Positions 35,491-47,079 of a DNA stretch of 64,000 bases are shown piece after piece. A program made the translations under genes and the position numbers. Under the pieces are notes generated by a model. It made no database searches and was not told where the DNA came from. It saw only the letters and a list, made by a program, of their open reading frames with translations. Numbering within the stretch: the stretch's first letter is position 1; each line of letters opens with the position of its first letter. Source of the stretch: Flammula alnicola (Eukaryota > Basidiomycota > Agaricomycetes > Agaricales > Strophariaceae); NCBI GenBank assembly GCA_015499995.1, contig JADNRV010000088.1, forward strand, positions 1-64,000, read 5' to 3'.

Positions 35491-38131
35491 CTAAAGCTTT
35501 GCCAACCACAACCCCAACAACACACACCCAATCGTCACCGGGGGCGTAACCACACAATAGCTCCAAAAAATCGTCCTACTAATCAGCCTCTCAAACGCAT
35601 CCCCCGACACCGCGGCGGTGATCTGCGCGAGCGTCAGCGCGGGCGGCGAGCACAGCAGGATCGTGTTGACGACGACGAATACGGGGCTAGTAGAGGGAGG
35701 GGGGTGGGTTAGGTTAGTGTGGGGTTTTAAAGGAGGGGGTTTAAAGGAAGGGGGGTTTTAAAGGAGGGGGTATTAAAGGAGAGGGGGTAATTAATGATTT
35801 AACGAAGGAAATACAAGGGCACTCACTCTTCGAAAACCGCATGCCAGTCCGCGCGCGTCGCGAACACCATCAGCGGGACGAGCAGTACGGGCGTGATCAC
35901 CATGCGCGCCGCCACGGCCAGCACGACCGTCTCGGTCTCCTTAGGGCGGGGTTTGTCCTGCGCCGCCGCCGACAGTGCCGTCGTCGCTGGGGTTGTCGTT
36001 GAGGAAGGGGACGACGGACGCAGCTTGGCGCGGAGGTACTGAAGGAGCGTCCGGCGTTGTGTCTTTGGTTTCTTCTTCGGTGCCCGTTGCCGTTGCCGTT
36101 GCCCATCCCGTTGCCCAACCCATACCACCATCACCCACCCCATCCGCCTTCGCCTTCCCATTCCCATTCCATTCCATTAGCCACCCCTCAAGCCCCGCCA
36201 CACCCCCGTCATTAACAAAATACGCGCCCAGAACCACCAGCGTCAACGGCACCGCACACCGCCCCGCCATATCGATCGCCTCATTGAGCGGCTGCATATG
36301 GTGCTCCAGCGCATGCTTCACGGGGTCCACGCACGCCACGACCAAGGAGGCGAGCGCAGCCCACAGGGGACGGTCATGAACGCGTGGAACACGAGCCACA
36401 CGCGCAGGAGGTACTTGCGGGTGCGGTGCAGCGCGTGGTGCAGGGTGTGCAGGTGTGGGTGCCGGTGGTGATGGTGGTAGGGGTGATTGTGATTGTGAAG
36501 GGTAAGACCTCCGCCGCCTCGAGGTCGTCCCTGGGCACCGCACCTCCGACAACTAGTCTCTCGCCGCCTTCGCCTCGTAAGACATTACCACCGCCAGCGC
36601 TCTCGGCGAGCGTCGTGCCCTCGCTGCTCCGCCCCGAATCCGTCGACGCCTCGTCCCACGCGGGCAGCACCTCCCGGCTCTCATTCGGCGAGTTCGGGAA
36701 CGAGTTGTAGAATGTCGTGTTCCTGCGCGGGACGGGTCTCACCGGTACTGTCTCTCCCTCTCCTGCCTCCCTCTCCCTTCCCTCTCTCACTTCCCTCTCC
36801 CTCATCTCCCTCGCCCGCATCTCACTAGGACACGGGACTCGCACCCCGACTCGCCCGCCTCCGACTCCGCAGGCGACACGTACAGCTCCTCCGGCAACGG
36901 CAGCGGAATCGGCAGCGGCGAGGTCATAGGCCCCGACAGCGTGGCGAGGCGCAGCGAGGACGCGCCGGACGACGCTCGCGAGGATTCGTGCGACGAGCCG
37001 CCGGGCTCGGAGCCGTTGGCCCGCGGGGACGCGGAGGGCTGGGGCCGCAGGAAGTCGTTCTCGTGCGAGTCTAAGGGTAAGGGGGATAGTAAAGGCGCGT
37101 CGGCGGTGTTGGTGGTGAAGGTGGTGGTGGTGGTGAAGGCGTCGGTGGTATCGATGCCGAGGAGCGGCGTGCGTTCGTCTGCGGCGCGCTCTGCGGTGAT
37201 TAGTTGGGTTAGTTGGCTTTGCGAGGACGGAGGGGCGAGGATGGTGTCGGCGCGGGAGAGGAGGCTTATGCCGTAACTGTAGCGGACCTGTAGTCATACA
37301 TGCATGCATATATGACGGAAGGAAGGAAGGAAGGAAGGAAGGAAGTCGTTGGTACGATAAGGAGGATGGATGGAAGGAGGAAGAGACACGTACCACCATC
37401 CAAGGGTGCTATACATCGTAAGATACGTCAATGCGCGACCGAGCATTGCATTCTTGTTATCGTCCGAGCCCCAGGCGAGGTCAGGCACGGACACCACGAG
37501 GCTCTGCATGAGGGCTATGGGAAGGGCGTTGGAGTTCATGAACATGGCTGCGGCCATGACGAAGCTCCTGGCATAAGATGAGAGGTGCATGACGAGGATG
37601 GTAGGATGATAGAGACGTACCGTTGAGATTGCCTCAAACCGAATAGCCGCCCGAGTATGCGTCCTACGACCATCGACGCGGCAGTGACGATGACGAACCA
37701 GATGGGAATGATCCATAGCTCTTTGAGTTTTTCTGTGCCATTCAGTTAGCTGGGAGTCACATACGAGAGAGAGAGAGAGCAGGCACGTACCAGGAGTCAA
37801 GAAGAACGCGACTTTGGAGAAGAGCAAAGCAGGAGTGAAGAGGGAAACATTGAGTCGGTTGATTTGCTTTCATACACAACGTCAGTGCGTGAATTTGGCT
37901 ACGAGATGGAGATATCGCACCTTCTGTGTCTTCTTGTCGAGGATACCTTGTCTGGCTAGGATATACCCCGCAGCGCATAGCAGAAACACCTCAAGAATAG
38001 ACTATATCACGATAATCAGCAAAGTGAAACCCAAGCACAAAGGAACTGCGGCATACATTGAAAACAGCGAGAAGCAGGTCGGAAAAGGGCGTTCCAATGT
38101 CGTCCCCAGCAGAGAATTTGCCGACGTCCAT
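35491..38131 (-). CDS. PIN-like / auxin-efflux-carrier-family membrane transporter
   Basis: Membrane transporter of the Mem_trans family, probably in an internal membrane or plasma membrane; substrate unknown in fungi. From ATG 38131: MDVGKFSAGDDIGTPFSDLL; SILEVFLLCAAGYILARQG; INRLNVSLFTPALLFSKVAF; EKLKELWIIPIWFVIVTAAS; SFVMAAAMFMNSNALPIALM then ALTYLTMYSTLGWW; a long hydrophilic central loop (about 37290-36400); then WAALASLVVACVDPVKHALE and CAVPLTLVVLGAYFVND; TVVLAVAARMVITPVLLVPL; and a final exon RTIFWSYCVVTPPVTIGCVL ending at stop 35491. Both five-helix halves are therefore present. Frame breaks occur in the loop and at 36370, where one more C in a C4 run would join HAFMTVP to LWAALAS. 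The gene lies in the loop of the inverted duplication. Internal exon edges of the loop are unresolved. Confidence 0.8.
35720..35790 (+). repeat. TTTTAAAGGAGGGGG tandem repeats in the last intron of the transporter gene
   Basis: Four degenerate copies give five or more G-runs of 4-6 on the plus strand. They are C-rich in the transcript. Potential quadruplex-forming DNA. Confidence 0.6.
37317..37346. repeat. GGAA microsatellite in a transporter-gene intron
   Basis: About seven copies of GGAA/GAAG lie in the intron between the TLGWW and RYSYG exons. Confidence 0.8.
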
Positions 38132-39164
38132 GCGACGGAAGAAAGAGTATTACGTATGGGAAAGAGAGGTGGAAAGAGTGTGTGTGGAGTGCAAGAATTT
38201 AAGAGGCTGTATACAAGATTCTGTCACTCAGCATCGCAATGGGCGGTGCTCAACCAATGCGTTCTGCGTACTGGATACATGTAAGAGCATAGACGAGGAT
38301 TACTTTTATTTGCGAAATAAACCACCGGCTAAGTGTTGTACCGGCGACATTCCATTTAGCCAGTTCCCACTGACAATCTCGGCCGTCAACGTCACCTTCT
38401 CACGACTAAACATTGAGGGTTTTTCGCCGTATCGTCGATAGTCCCACCATTTGTCGAGTAAGGTTTCTGCAAAGCCGGTGTACATCTAATCGTCTCTCAA
38501 TGCGCGACGGGGAAGCGCACCTTAGGGGAAGGGCAATTGATTTTGAGTGGATGTGTGCAGTAGAGGATGATGTCGCCTGAGCCTGGCGAGATCCTTGCAT
38601 GTACGAATTCGGCTTACAGATGTTTGTAGAAATCTTATGCATGGAACAAGCATGGAACGCTTCGAGCTCCTTGTCAATGGAATCGCAGAGAACGAGAAGA
38701 ATGGATCCAGTCACTGCAGACTACCGTTCAGTGCAAGTACCAGCAACTAACAGGGTGCACCCTCGCTGCCTCCGCGATCTTCTTGCATCATGTTTCGTTC
38801 ACAGGAGCAGGCAAATCCGACCGCTCTAGCAGCGTCACAGGAAAGACGCATCTACGCATGTAAATGCTCAGCGGGTTCGAATACGCACCTGGGCCAGGCT
38901 AGATCCATAAATTCAACATCCGGCCGCGTCGATAACTGGTATATACAGCACCCAGAAATCTCAATGGAACACCGGAGAAAGAGCCAACGAACAGCTGAGG
39001 TGAATGTTAGGCGCCAGGCAGTTGCCGAGTACGAAAGCGCGGAGACAAGAAATTAGAAATAGTAACCAGCGCTAATCAAGTACGGTTTCTTTGACAAGAC
39101 AGCCAACATGATACCAAATTTGTACCTCATCGTCTGCACATTCAGAATAATGGATACCGAACAG
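38132..39164. other. upstream flank of the transporter gene; nothing recognised
   Basis: No conserved gene, repeat or RNA recognised on either strand. Probably holds the transporter promoter. Confidence 0.35.
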
Positions 39165-41235
39165 ACTCCAAAGTCACAATTCGTCGCTGTGCAGGGCAGT
39201 CGAAACCAGATCAGTTTTGCAGAGATTATCCACCAGTACTGATTGCAGGGATCACTTGTGATGCGCTTGCTGCTATCCCCTATGCTATTGCAGTCATCAT
39301 TCCCACTCGAATCTCGTTCACAAGCAGCCCCTGGAAAGCCACACCTGCCAACGTCCCTTTCTAACCGCGCGTCCGGTACACAGCTTTGGCTCGTGAATGG
39401 TAGTTTATTACTTCCGAGCTGAGGATTTGGATACGACGTCGCGCAGTGGCAATTCTGAGCTTCAAGACCTGCATTGGAGTGGATAGGCCATGACGGATAG
39501 TGGAAGAGTCAGAAAGCAACAGGGGCGGAGGCTTGAACAAAGTTATGCCAACATGGTTTGCAATATTTGACGCCCGTCTTGGCGAAATTTTGGCGAACTG
39601 AACGCAGTGGAACTTTCTAAGTCTCATGAGGCATATGATTCGAGGATTGACAAGTAGAAAGTTCAGACATGGTGGAAGTCCCCGAGCAATTGCAAAGGTA
39701 CAGTACTAGCTATAGTATGTATTGGGAGAAATATAACAAGACGGCATGCAAATACAAGATATGAATATTTCCTTCGCTTAATAACATGATTTTATTTTCG
39801 CAAATACATTCTTGGAGGTAATAATCGTGCGTACCGGAGTCCCAGCGATTTCATTACTCTCAATCACGATCATAATAATCATTCTGCTGCTCAAAGAGTC
39901 ATTCCACTTGAGGTAATGGGATTTTGTTGGTTTGCGATAAAATTAGGATATGCTGCGGCATCTAAGTAAACCTCCACCGATCTCCCTGTGTTGGATGATG
40001 AAGGTGGAACAATCAGAATTTGACTGTTCTGAGTAGTCCAAGCCAAAGAGTGATTTGGCCGAGTTTAGGAGAGCCTTAGAATAGCGCGAGGGCATTTAAT
40101 TTCACTCTGCATTGAGTGAGAAAAGGATAGCACTCACGTCAAAGGAAGATGGAGCGAAGACGGTTTTCATTTGGTTCTGGTACTTCAAATTTATCAATTT
40201 GCTTTGGGTTTCGACAGGCTTCTGGGGTTTCTGGAAATATAAGGTCTACAATGACCAACTATTGGACACAGACATCTACATAGCGGCGTACCTGTGCTAC
40301 CTGTCTGTTGGCCACATCCACTGTCCTAGTTGACGTCCCTGGCTTGTAAGGGAGATTGGTGTATCCTTCCAGAAATACACCTATCTCGTCTTCATTTGGA
40401 CGAATAATGTTGTTCCATTCATCGCGAAAATTGCACCAGGATGTAGTTCCATCGCCTCGGGTAATTGCGCATTTGAGTACGAGCACTGGGACCGACTGGC
40501 CTGAAAGATGCGAGCAATTGGCTCCGTATACAGCTATGTGATGCCCAAAGACTTCCCTAGCGGCTGTTATTGCGTCCTACAGATGGCAGATGGTGATATC
40601 GGGTTCAGGAGAAAGCTTTAGAGTGATTATGGAATTTGAATACCTCGTATGAGTCTGGGAATTGGACAACACTACATTCATACTCCCCAACCTTCTCCAG
40701 GTTTGGAGTGCACATGGTTAGCAGTAATCTTCTGGAATCAGGCTATAATCAGCTCATAGATTACTATGGACTTGCGTCAGGTCGGCAATGAAGTCATTTC
40801 CAACCAAGAAACGGCCTATAGAGGGGTGTACCAATAGGAATATAGATGCAACGTACCTTTGGGTCCATTTGAGCGACCATTACTTCCATCTTGGTTCATC
40901 GTATCACCCGAGAGCTATGGAGTGGTTCAAGTTCAAGCCTGAGAATTCGAAGCGCTCAAGCGTCGTTCAAGCCTAGGCCTAGGTTAAATGCCACTGGCTC
41001 AAGCAACAGCAAATACGTCGAAATATAAAAGTTTAAATGTGCTTCAACTTCAAGCTTCAAAGCTTCAAATTTCAAATTTCCAATCGTTCGTTCCTTGAAG
41101 GCGTATTGTTCACAACCACCATACTACTCCATCGTCCTTGAAAGCCTTTAGGCTACCGCATCATTTACCATGACAAGCACCATTCTATGAATATTTTATG
41201 TTCCAGAACACCGGTATTCACAAGGTATTCTTGCG
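39165..41235 (-). repeat. right arm of the ~2.1-kb inverted duplication
   Basis: Inverted counterpart of 32965-35060. It lacks about 60 bases found in the left arm near 34500-34560. It holds copy B of the gene family. Part of it also matches 41240-41520 directly (CATGnnCCTCAT, TTCAGTTC(A/G)CC, GTTGCTTTCTGACT words), so the unit has been tandemly repeated as well. Confidence 0.8.
39895..40899 (-). pseudogene. copy B of the lineage-specific hypothetical gene family
   Basis: ATG 40899 opens MNQDGSNGRSNGPK. The same exon order as copy A follows: CTPNLEKVGEYECSVVQFPD; ITAAREVFGHHIAVYGAN; VPVLVLKCAITRGDGTTSWC; NEDEIGVFLEGYTNLPYKP. The second exon has lost one G at its splice acceptor (CCAGAAG against CCAGGAAG in A and C), which throws the next codons out of frame. 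The last exon breaks after KSLFGLDYSEQ. Most likely non-functional. Confidence 0.6.
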
Positions 41236-41683
41236 TAAATTTGAAAACGGACGTCGCAGCGGAGAGCCACGTTTTAAAAATGGGAAAGACAAGAGGACCC
41301 GATAATCGGGTGGTATGACAGTCAGAAAGCAACATGGCCAGAGCGATGACCATGAACGAAAGCTGTGCCTGACACGCCTTGTATTTGGGGTCCGAGATAT
41401 TGGCGAAATCTTAAAGGTGAACTGAACGAATTTTCTATGAGGTACATGCTTTGCAGATTTGACATAAGTGTAATATTCAGAACGGTCTGGACAGTGCCAA
41501 ATCATAGTCAGGGACAAACTTGAGTGGATAAGTACACCTCAGAATATCGTAGGTGTGCTCGGCTACAGATGGACAAATGGGGTCGGCCACTATGAAATAA
41601 CGTTAAAACAGTCCACAATCTTTCATTTTTACAGTAGACGTAATGATTGTGCTTACTGAGTAAATGCCCAGCGAATGTCAATA
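41236..41683. repeat. partial extra copy of the duplicated flank between copies B and C
   Basis: On the minus strand 41240-41520 resembles 39500-39660 in direct orientation. It ends at the 3' end of copy C. No independent gene. Confidence 0.5.
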
Positions 41684-43463
41684 TTAACTCCACCAGCCAT
41701 CATCATGACGATCGCGCGACGTAACATTTTGTTCAACCTTGAGTGTAATGGGACCCTTCTGGTTTGCGATCAAGTTACGATATGCTGCGGTATCCATGTA
41801 AACCTCAACTGGTTTTCCCGTTGTCGGATCGTTCCAGGTGGAACTAATCAGAATTTTATCGTGTGCCTGCTCATCCAGGTTGGGGAAAAGTGATTGGGCT
41901 GAGGTTCGAAGAGCCTTATAATAGCCAAGGCATTCAATTTCGGTCCGTATTGAGTCAGTGAGAAAAGGACAGCACTCACATCCAAGGAAGACGGAGCGAA
42001 GACCGTTTTCGTCTCGTTGCCGTACTTCAGATACATCAAGTGATTTTGTTTGTCGACAGGTTTGTGGGTTTTATGGGCGCGCGATGTCTACAAAGATTCT
42101 GAGCATAAGACACAGACATCTAGCACTTCATTTGTCACGACGTACCTCCGTTCCCTGTGTACTGGCCACATTCACTTGCCTAGCTGACGTCCCTGGCCTG
42201 TAGGGGAGGTTGGTATAACCTTCTAGGAAAACGCCTATCTCGTCTTCATTCGGACGAATAACGTCGTTCCATTCATCGCTTTCAAAGTCGCACCAGGATC
42301 CAATTCCATCGGCTCCGGTGATCGCACACTTGAGCACAATGACTGGGACTGACTGTAAGAATCTGGGATTTGGAAACACCGGCGTCGTTGACCGGCGGTG
42401 ACGACGGCGGCAACCCCGAAGATGATCTAAGCCCTTGCATAAGCTTGTCGGCAGATCGGCAGATGTCCAATTTGGCGTCGCGTGGTTCCGTCAGCCACCC
42501 GCCGCCCGCCTCGCCCTGCCCGCACAGCGCTTGTAGATTTGGACGTTCAGCGGGCGCTTTAATTGTTCTCACCATATAGAAAAGTTGCCTATTCAATGTA
42601 GTAATGTAGCTTCAGTGCCAATGTGATTTTTGGTATGTTTCATAAACTTTAAGAGCATAAAACCAACAATGGGCTGTGATACTACCCAAGCTGCAACCCG
42701 CCCACCCGTCGCTCGGGCTTTCAAATGCTCGGCGCACTTCTTAAACTTCCCTGCCATATGAAAAAACTACCTTGCTATGGTATTAGCATAATGCTAGCAC
42801 CGAAAAGCAAAGTGTCTGCGGTGGCAGAAGCTGTCATAAATCACATTTGATATAAAATAGATATACCAACTACTCAAGTACCAAAATAGCTGTGTAATAT
42901 AAATATATTACCTGTAGTACCTCTATCTCTGCTCTATGAGGCTTTAATATCTACTGGTCATTGTTTGCAACGACGAGCTCAATGCTCATGCATCCTGGCG
43001 GGGACACGTGCCGCGGTGTTTGCCGCCGGTGTTGATGGCGTCGATCACCGCGGTGTTTCCAATATACGGATGCCCTCGTCTGACTGGCCTGAGTATCCAG
43101 CAAGTATGTGATGTTCAAAGACTCGCATAGCAGACGCTATTGCAGCCTGCCGGGCCGATCACAATATCGCATTCAGAAGAAAGTTTTGGAACGATTGTAC
43201 GCTTTAAGTACCTCATAGGAGTCTGGGAACCGGACAATCCTACGTGGATACTGTCCAATCTTCTCCAAATCCGGAGAGCACATGGTTAGGAGCAATCTTC
43301 CTGGATTTGGGCCATAATCAGTTCATAGATAAGTACGAACTTGCACTGTCCAATGAAGCTCTCCAAACCGTGAAACTGACTATAGGGAGTGGTACCCATA
43401 GGGATATTGCTACGACGTACCTTTGGGTCCATTTGAGCGACCGTTACTTCCGTCTTGGTTCAT
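41684..43463 (-). CDS. copy C of the lineage-specific family, interrupted by a transposable element
   Basis: ATG 43463 opens the same MNQDGSNGRSNGPK exon. Then come GRLLLTMCSPDLEKIGQY with VRFPDSYE, and AAIASAMRVFEHHILAGYS. A 724-bp insertion (42356-43079) falls inside the exon that reads VPVIVLKCAITGADGIGSWC after it. Further exons give KYGNETKTVFAPSSLD and KALRTSAQSLFPNLDEQAHD, then WNDPTTGKPVEVYMDTAAYR, ending GWWS at stop 41684. Outside the insertion this copy is the best preserved of the three. It can only be expressed intact if the insertion is spliced out, for which no clean donor was seen. A related upstream exon may lie at 43740-43925 (LKRGARLQLFAFHAWKQQVW). Function unknown. Confidence 0.55.
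42356..43079. mobile_element. 724-bp TIR element inserted in copy C with a 7-bp target duplication
   Basis: CTGACTG flanks both sides (42349-42355 and 43080-43086), while copies A and B have a single uninterrupted site there. The ends are imperfect inverted repeats sharing TTGGAAACACCG (42370 onward and ending at 43062), with CACCG(G/C)CG-rich DNA just inside. No transposase is encoded. The 7-8-bp duplication suggests a hAT-like origin. Confidence 0.75.
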
Positions 43464-44193
43464 CGTATGAGCCGAGAGCTGTAGCTTCGTTGATCTTCGC
43501 TGTTCAAGAGGTTGGAAGCTAGCAACCAAGCGCTCATTAATCATCGCCGTGCACCTGGAGGTTCCAATGGCCACTGATTCAAGCAACAGCAAATAGGTCA
43601 AAATAAAACTTCATGCGATGCGACCAAGACGCGACCTTCAAGCTTCACCGGTGCACCGTCAGCGGTCTTGAACTCCTTGAAGGATGTCGATTATCGCTGT
43701 ATGCTAATTCTCCACAAGGAACCTACTCCTTTGCGGTTGAAAAACCTATCGCCTTACTTACCATGACAACTACCGCTCCATCTTCCAGACGCCATACTTG
43801 CTGTTTCCATGCGTGAAAAGCGAAAAGTTGCAGCCTAGCACCACGTTTCAAACGAAGAGGACCACCCTGAGGAGCATGGAATAAGTCAGCTGTTAGTGTT
43901 CTGCTGCGAGTTACGGTAAGCACCCTGAACCTTCACAATATCAGACTCGTGTTGATCGAAAGTAGATTCACTCACGTGTAGCAGACGTGCATCCATGGCG
44001 CCATGTACATATTCAAGCTTTCCGTGAAAGCCTCGCTGTTATCGTGCTTTCTGGCTTCAGAATCCGACATAAACCCTCAAGCACGCGAATTGTACCGGAA
44101 GGCTGCTTTCTTCCGACCCTCTCCGACGAGGAAAGCAAGAGATTTATTTGATTTATTGGAAGCTCTCTTCGACTGCGACCAGCATAAAGCATT

Positions 44194-45910
44194 ATGTCGT
44201 ATCTTTCTCATCCACTCGAAACCGAGGGTGATTCATTCCATCCGACTGGACGTATCCCTACTCGTTCTCTTACTCCTGAAGGCAATTCACATTCTCACCT
44301 CGGTTTATTCGATGATGATCTCTGGCCGTACGACTCTCCATTCTCCACTGTCCATCCATTGGACGAATGTCGAGAATGCCATGCCTACATCAAACACGTA
44401 GACCAGACCTCCATCGCCTCCGACCCCGCTGTGCAATCCTACAGCAGACCAGGGAGAACGTTCTTCGACGGGATAGAAGTGGGCCGGCAACTTCAGCTAG
44501 AGGAAAATAGCATGTATTTCTCTCGATACCGCGGCCGATTGCAGCTGGCACGCAAACAGTACGAAGAATCGCTTCTCGCCAATTCCCAGTATCGTGACCA
44601 GGCCGAACTATTGGAATGGAGCTTGCGTCTGTTAAGGATAATCTTATGGCACTACAGATGGCTTACGACGATCTGGCCATGGATCGCCCTGGTCGGGCGG
44701 AAACAGGAAGCTGGGCATCTGTCGAAGGCGGTCGCAGGGATTTGGATGCAGATCTTCCAAGCTTTCCTACGATGACCCACGATAACGCAGAAGATCCGAT
44801 GAACGTATGGGATGAAAGTTTCGACAGATTTGACGCCCGAAGGTCGCGAAGCACCGACATTGCCTTCGACGACGAGGAAGACGAAGATTTCCTAGCTCTT
44901 CAACAAATTCACATGATGGACGACAGACAGAAAGAGGATGCGGACCCATTCTGGTCCGATCTCATGATCACGCTAGGTATGTGCTAGCTAATAATTTCAA
45001 GTCTAACTCTCATTTTGCTGTCTTTTTGCAGTGATAGCGAGAGCGATAGCTACGACTCCTGGTCGCCCCCTTCCTCTTTGTCAAGCTCTAGTGCCGAATT
45101 GCACTCGTCAGACGACTCTGACTCTGATCTCCACCACGCTGGATTGGCGCCACCACCACCTGAAACAGAGCTCAGCATCAGCTATGTAGCAACCCTCATG
45201 GAAGCTGCGCACGAACCAGGCAACATTACGGCCCTAAATGAAGTCAGGCTCCTCATCCAAGACGCAGAACGCACGCCGCGGAAGCGAAGGACAGCCGCGC
45301 AACTGTACCTCCTCCTCACCTGGCGTAGTCCATCTCGATCGCCGAGCTCATCTCCGGCTCTCGGATCGGCAACTTACCTTCCCCTTTCTGCCTCTGGCTC
45401 CCAGCACGGCCAATCGTCCGCGTCCTCCTCGTCTCTGCGCCCAGAGATATTCGTCGATGCTTCAGCGTATGGCATAGGCCTGGTGTTTAACCAACAGTGG
45501 CTCGCGTGGCGCTTCTCGCCAGGACATCCCTGTATTCCCATAGGATCAGACAACAAGCCCATCATGTCGTGGGCGGAGCTCATCGCCGTCGAGCTCGGCA
45601 TCCTAACGCTCCTCGCTGCTGGTTATCGAAACTCCGCCGTCGCTGTCCGCTCGGATAACATTGGCGTCGTCGACGCTCTACGGAAGAGAAAGTGGACGCC
45701 GAATTATGATCTTGAGGGGATTTTGCAAAGGATCTTGAACCTTTGTGATGATGCGGCCTGGAGCTGCGTGTCAAGTGGGTGTCGACGAAGGTGAACCCTG
45801 CGGATAAACCGTCGAGAGGGGTGTTTCCGTCGCGAGCGTTGATGTTCGCGCATTCTCCTGCAATTCCTGCTCATCTGGCGGGGTTGTTGGCGCAGGTTCA
45901 GCCTGCGTGA
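44194..45910 (+). CDS. gene with coiled-coil N-terminus and C-terminal retroelement-type (DIRS-like) RNase H domain
   Basis: ATG 44194 opens MSYLSHPLETEGDSFHPTGR. There follow a Cys pair (DECRECHAYI), a coiled-coil stretch (YRGRLQLARKQYEESL, then SVKDNLMALQMAYDDL) and an acidic region (FDDEEDEDFLALQQIH). An intron at about 44977-45032 (GTATGT...TTGCAG) is followed by a Ser-rich linker. The RNase H fold spans about 45440-45830 with all four acidic landmarks: EIFVDASAYGIGLVF, MSWAELIAVELGIL, AVRSDNIGVVDAL and VNPADKPSRG. Two frame breaks (near 44618 and 45762) are each cured by reading GGG for GG, giving LEWELAS and AAWELRVKW. No reverse transcriptase or recombinase is adjacent, so it is either an orphan remnant or a co-opted domain. 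Confidence 0.7.
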
Positions 45911-46057
45911 AGTTCCTGATTTGGGCGCTTCATCCTTCCTGGTCGTCTATTTATCTCGGATCCGCAAGGCTGTATACTTTTATAGCAATATTTGTCAATC
46001 CACTTTCCATGTATCTTACACGAGTATATGATTATTGTATTCGCAGTCCGAGTCCAT

Positions 46058-47064
46058 CTAATCATGTAACAACATTATTATTATTCGGCTACTTGTCATC
46101 GAGCGTGCAACGATGTCCAAGAGCGAAGAAAGTAAACATAAACATAAAACACAGACATCGTACACAACATTTAACTCTGGGGCGCCAGTAATGATAAATA
46201 CTTTGACAACAACAAACAGAAGAAACGACAGGAGTATAGCGCCCGCGATGACGAGTCCCAGTAGAGACTGAGACAAACGAGTCGAAGGCGCATTTACAAG
46301 CGGCACCTGGGTTCCAATAGTCAAATTCAGGCAGTTCAGCAAGTCAATGTCGTTAGCAGATGGGAGTGGGGCACTAGGAACGGTGTAATAGGCAAGCATG
46401 GCCGCTGTGTTGTTATAGTCATCCGTGGTAAGCACCACGAGGACGCGCGAAAGTACATGAGCGCTTGCTCCGCCAGAGGATAGGTGAGTATCGTGTCGTT
46501 GATAGGGGTGATGCTAGAATCAGAAAAGCTCAGGTCCAGGTGAGAGGCACAAAGAGTGCTCAGAGAGTGGTTCAAAGCTATGATGGTGTCGTTGTCAGAC
46601 ATGACTCTGTACACTGCGCGTGTGTAGTTCGAGATTAGGACCAGAGATTGTATAGGACCGCCGGGACGAGATGCGTTGTTTGATGGCCGTACTTGATGAA
46701 GGAATATACTTGTAAGTATTTGTATGGAATGCAAATGGAGGATTATTATCGCACCTCTTGACCGTCGAGCACAGGGAAGGCGACAGTGCTCGGTCCACTC
46801 CATGGGATAGGCCAGTAGTAGAACGGAAGATCGCGCCCCGCACTCCTGGGGTACTGTTGCCATTAGGATATCCACTACCATATATCCTGGATTTAAAATA
46901 ATTAATGAGCATCTCCTCGTCGACAGAGAAATGAAAATAAAAGCATACACGCTGCCATAGATATGCTTTCTGTCCCCTCCACCCATTGTTCGGTGAGCGA
47001 AAGGGTAGCCTGACGATATGAGGTAAGTTCTTCCACCTCCGTTGCCGCCTACGCTGGCGTCCAT
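46058..47064 (-). CDS. basidiomycete-specific single-pass membrane protein
   Basis: Family known from many Agaricomycetes, without assigned function. From ATG 47064: a Gly-rich start (MDASVGGNGGGRTYLISSGY), a short exon SGYPNGNSTPGVRGA, then NNASRPGGPIQSLVLI (acceptor near 46690), an extracellular-looking domain with several N-x-S/T sites (LNLTIGTQVPLVN), and one transmembrane helix LGLVIAGAILLSFLLFVVVK near the C-terminus. The reading of FRASSVVLTTDDYNNTA needs one extra G near 46444, otherwise the frame breaks there. The short Cys-rich tail (YDVCVLCLCLL) is uncertain. Confidence 0.65.
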
Positions 47065-47079
47065 GGAGTTCCCCCAACG

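Noticed and set aside
42349..43086. The insertion in copy C as a genuine long intron
   Set aside because: The 7-bp duplication and inverted ends fit transposition, and joining at the possible GTCAGA donor and TTACAG acceptor loses one base and breaks the frame.
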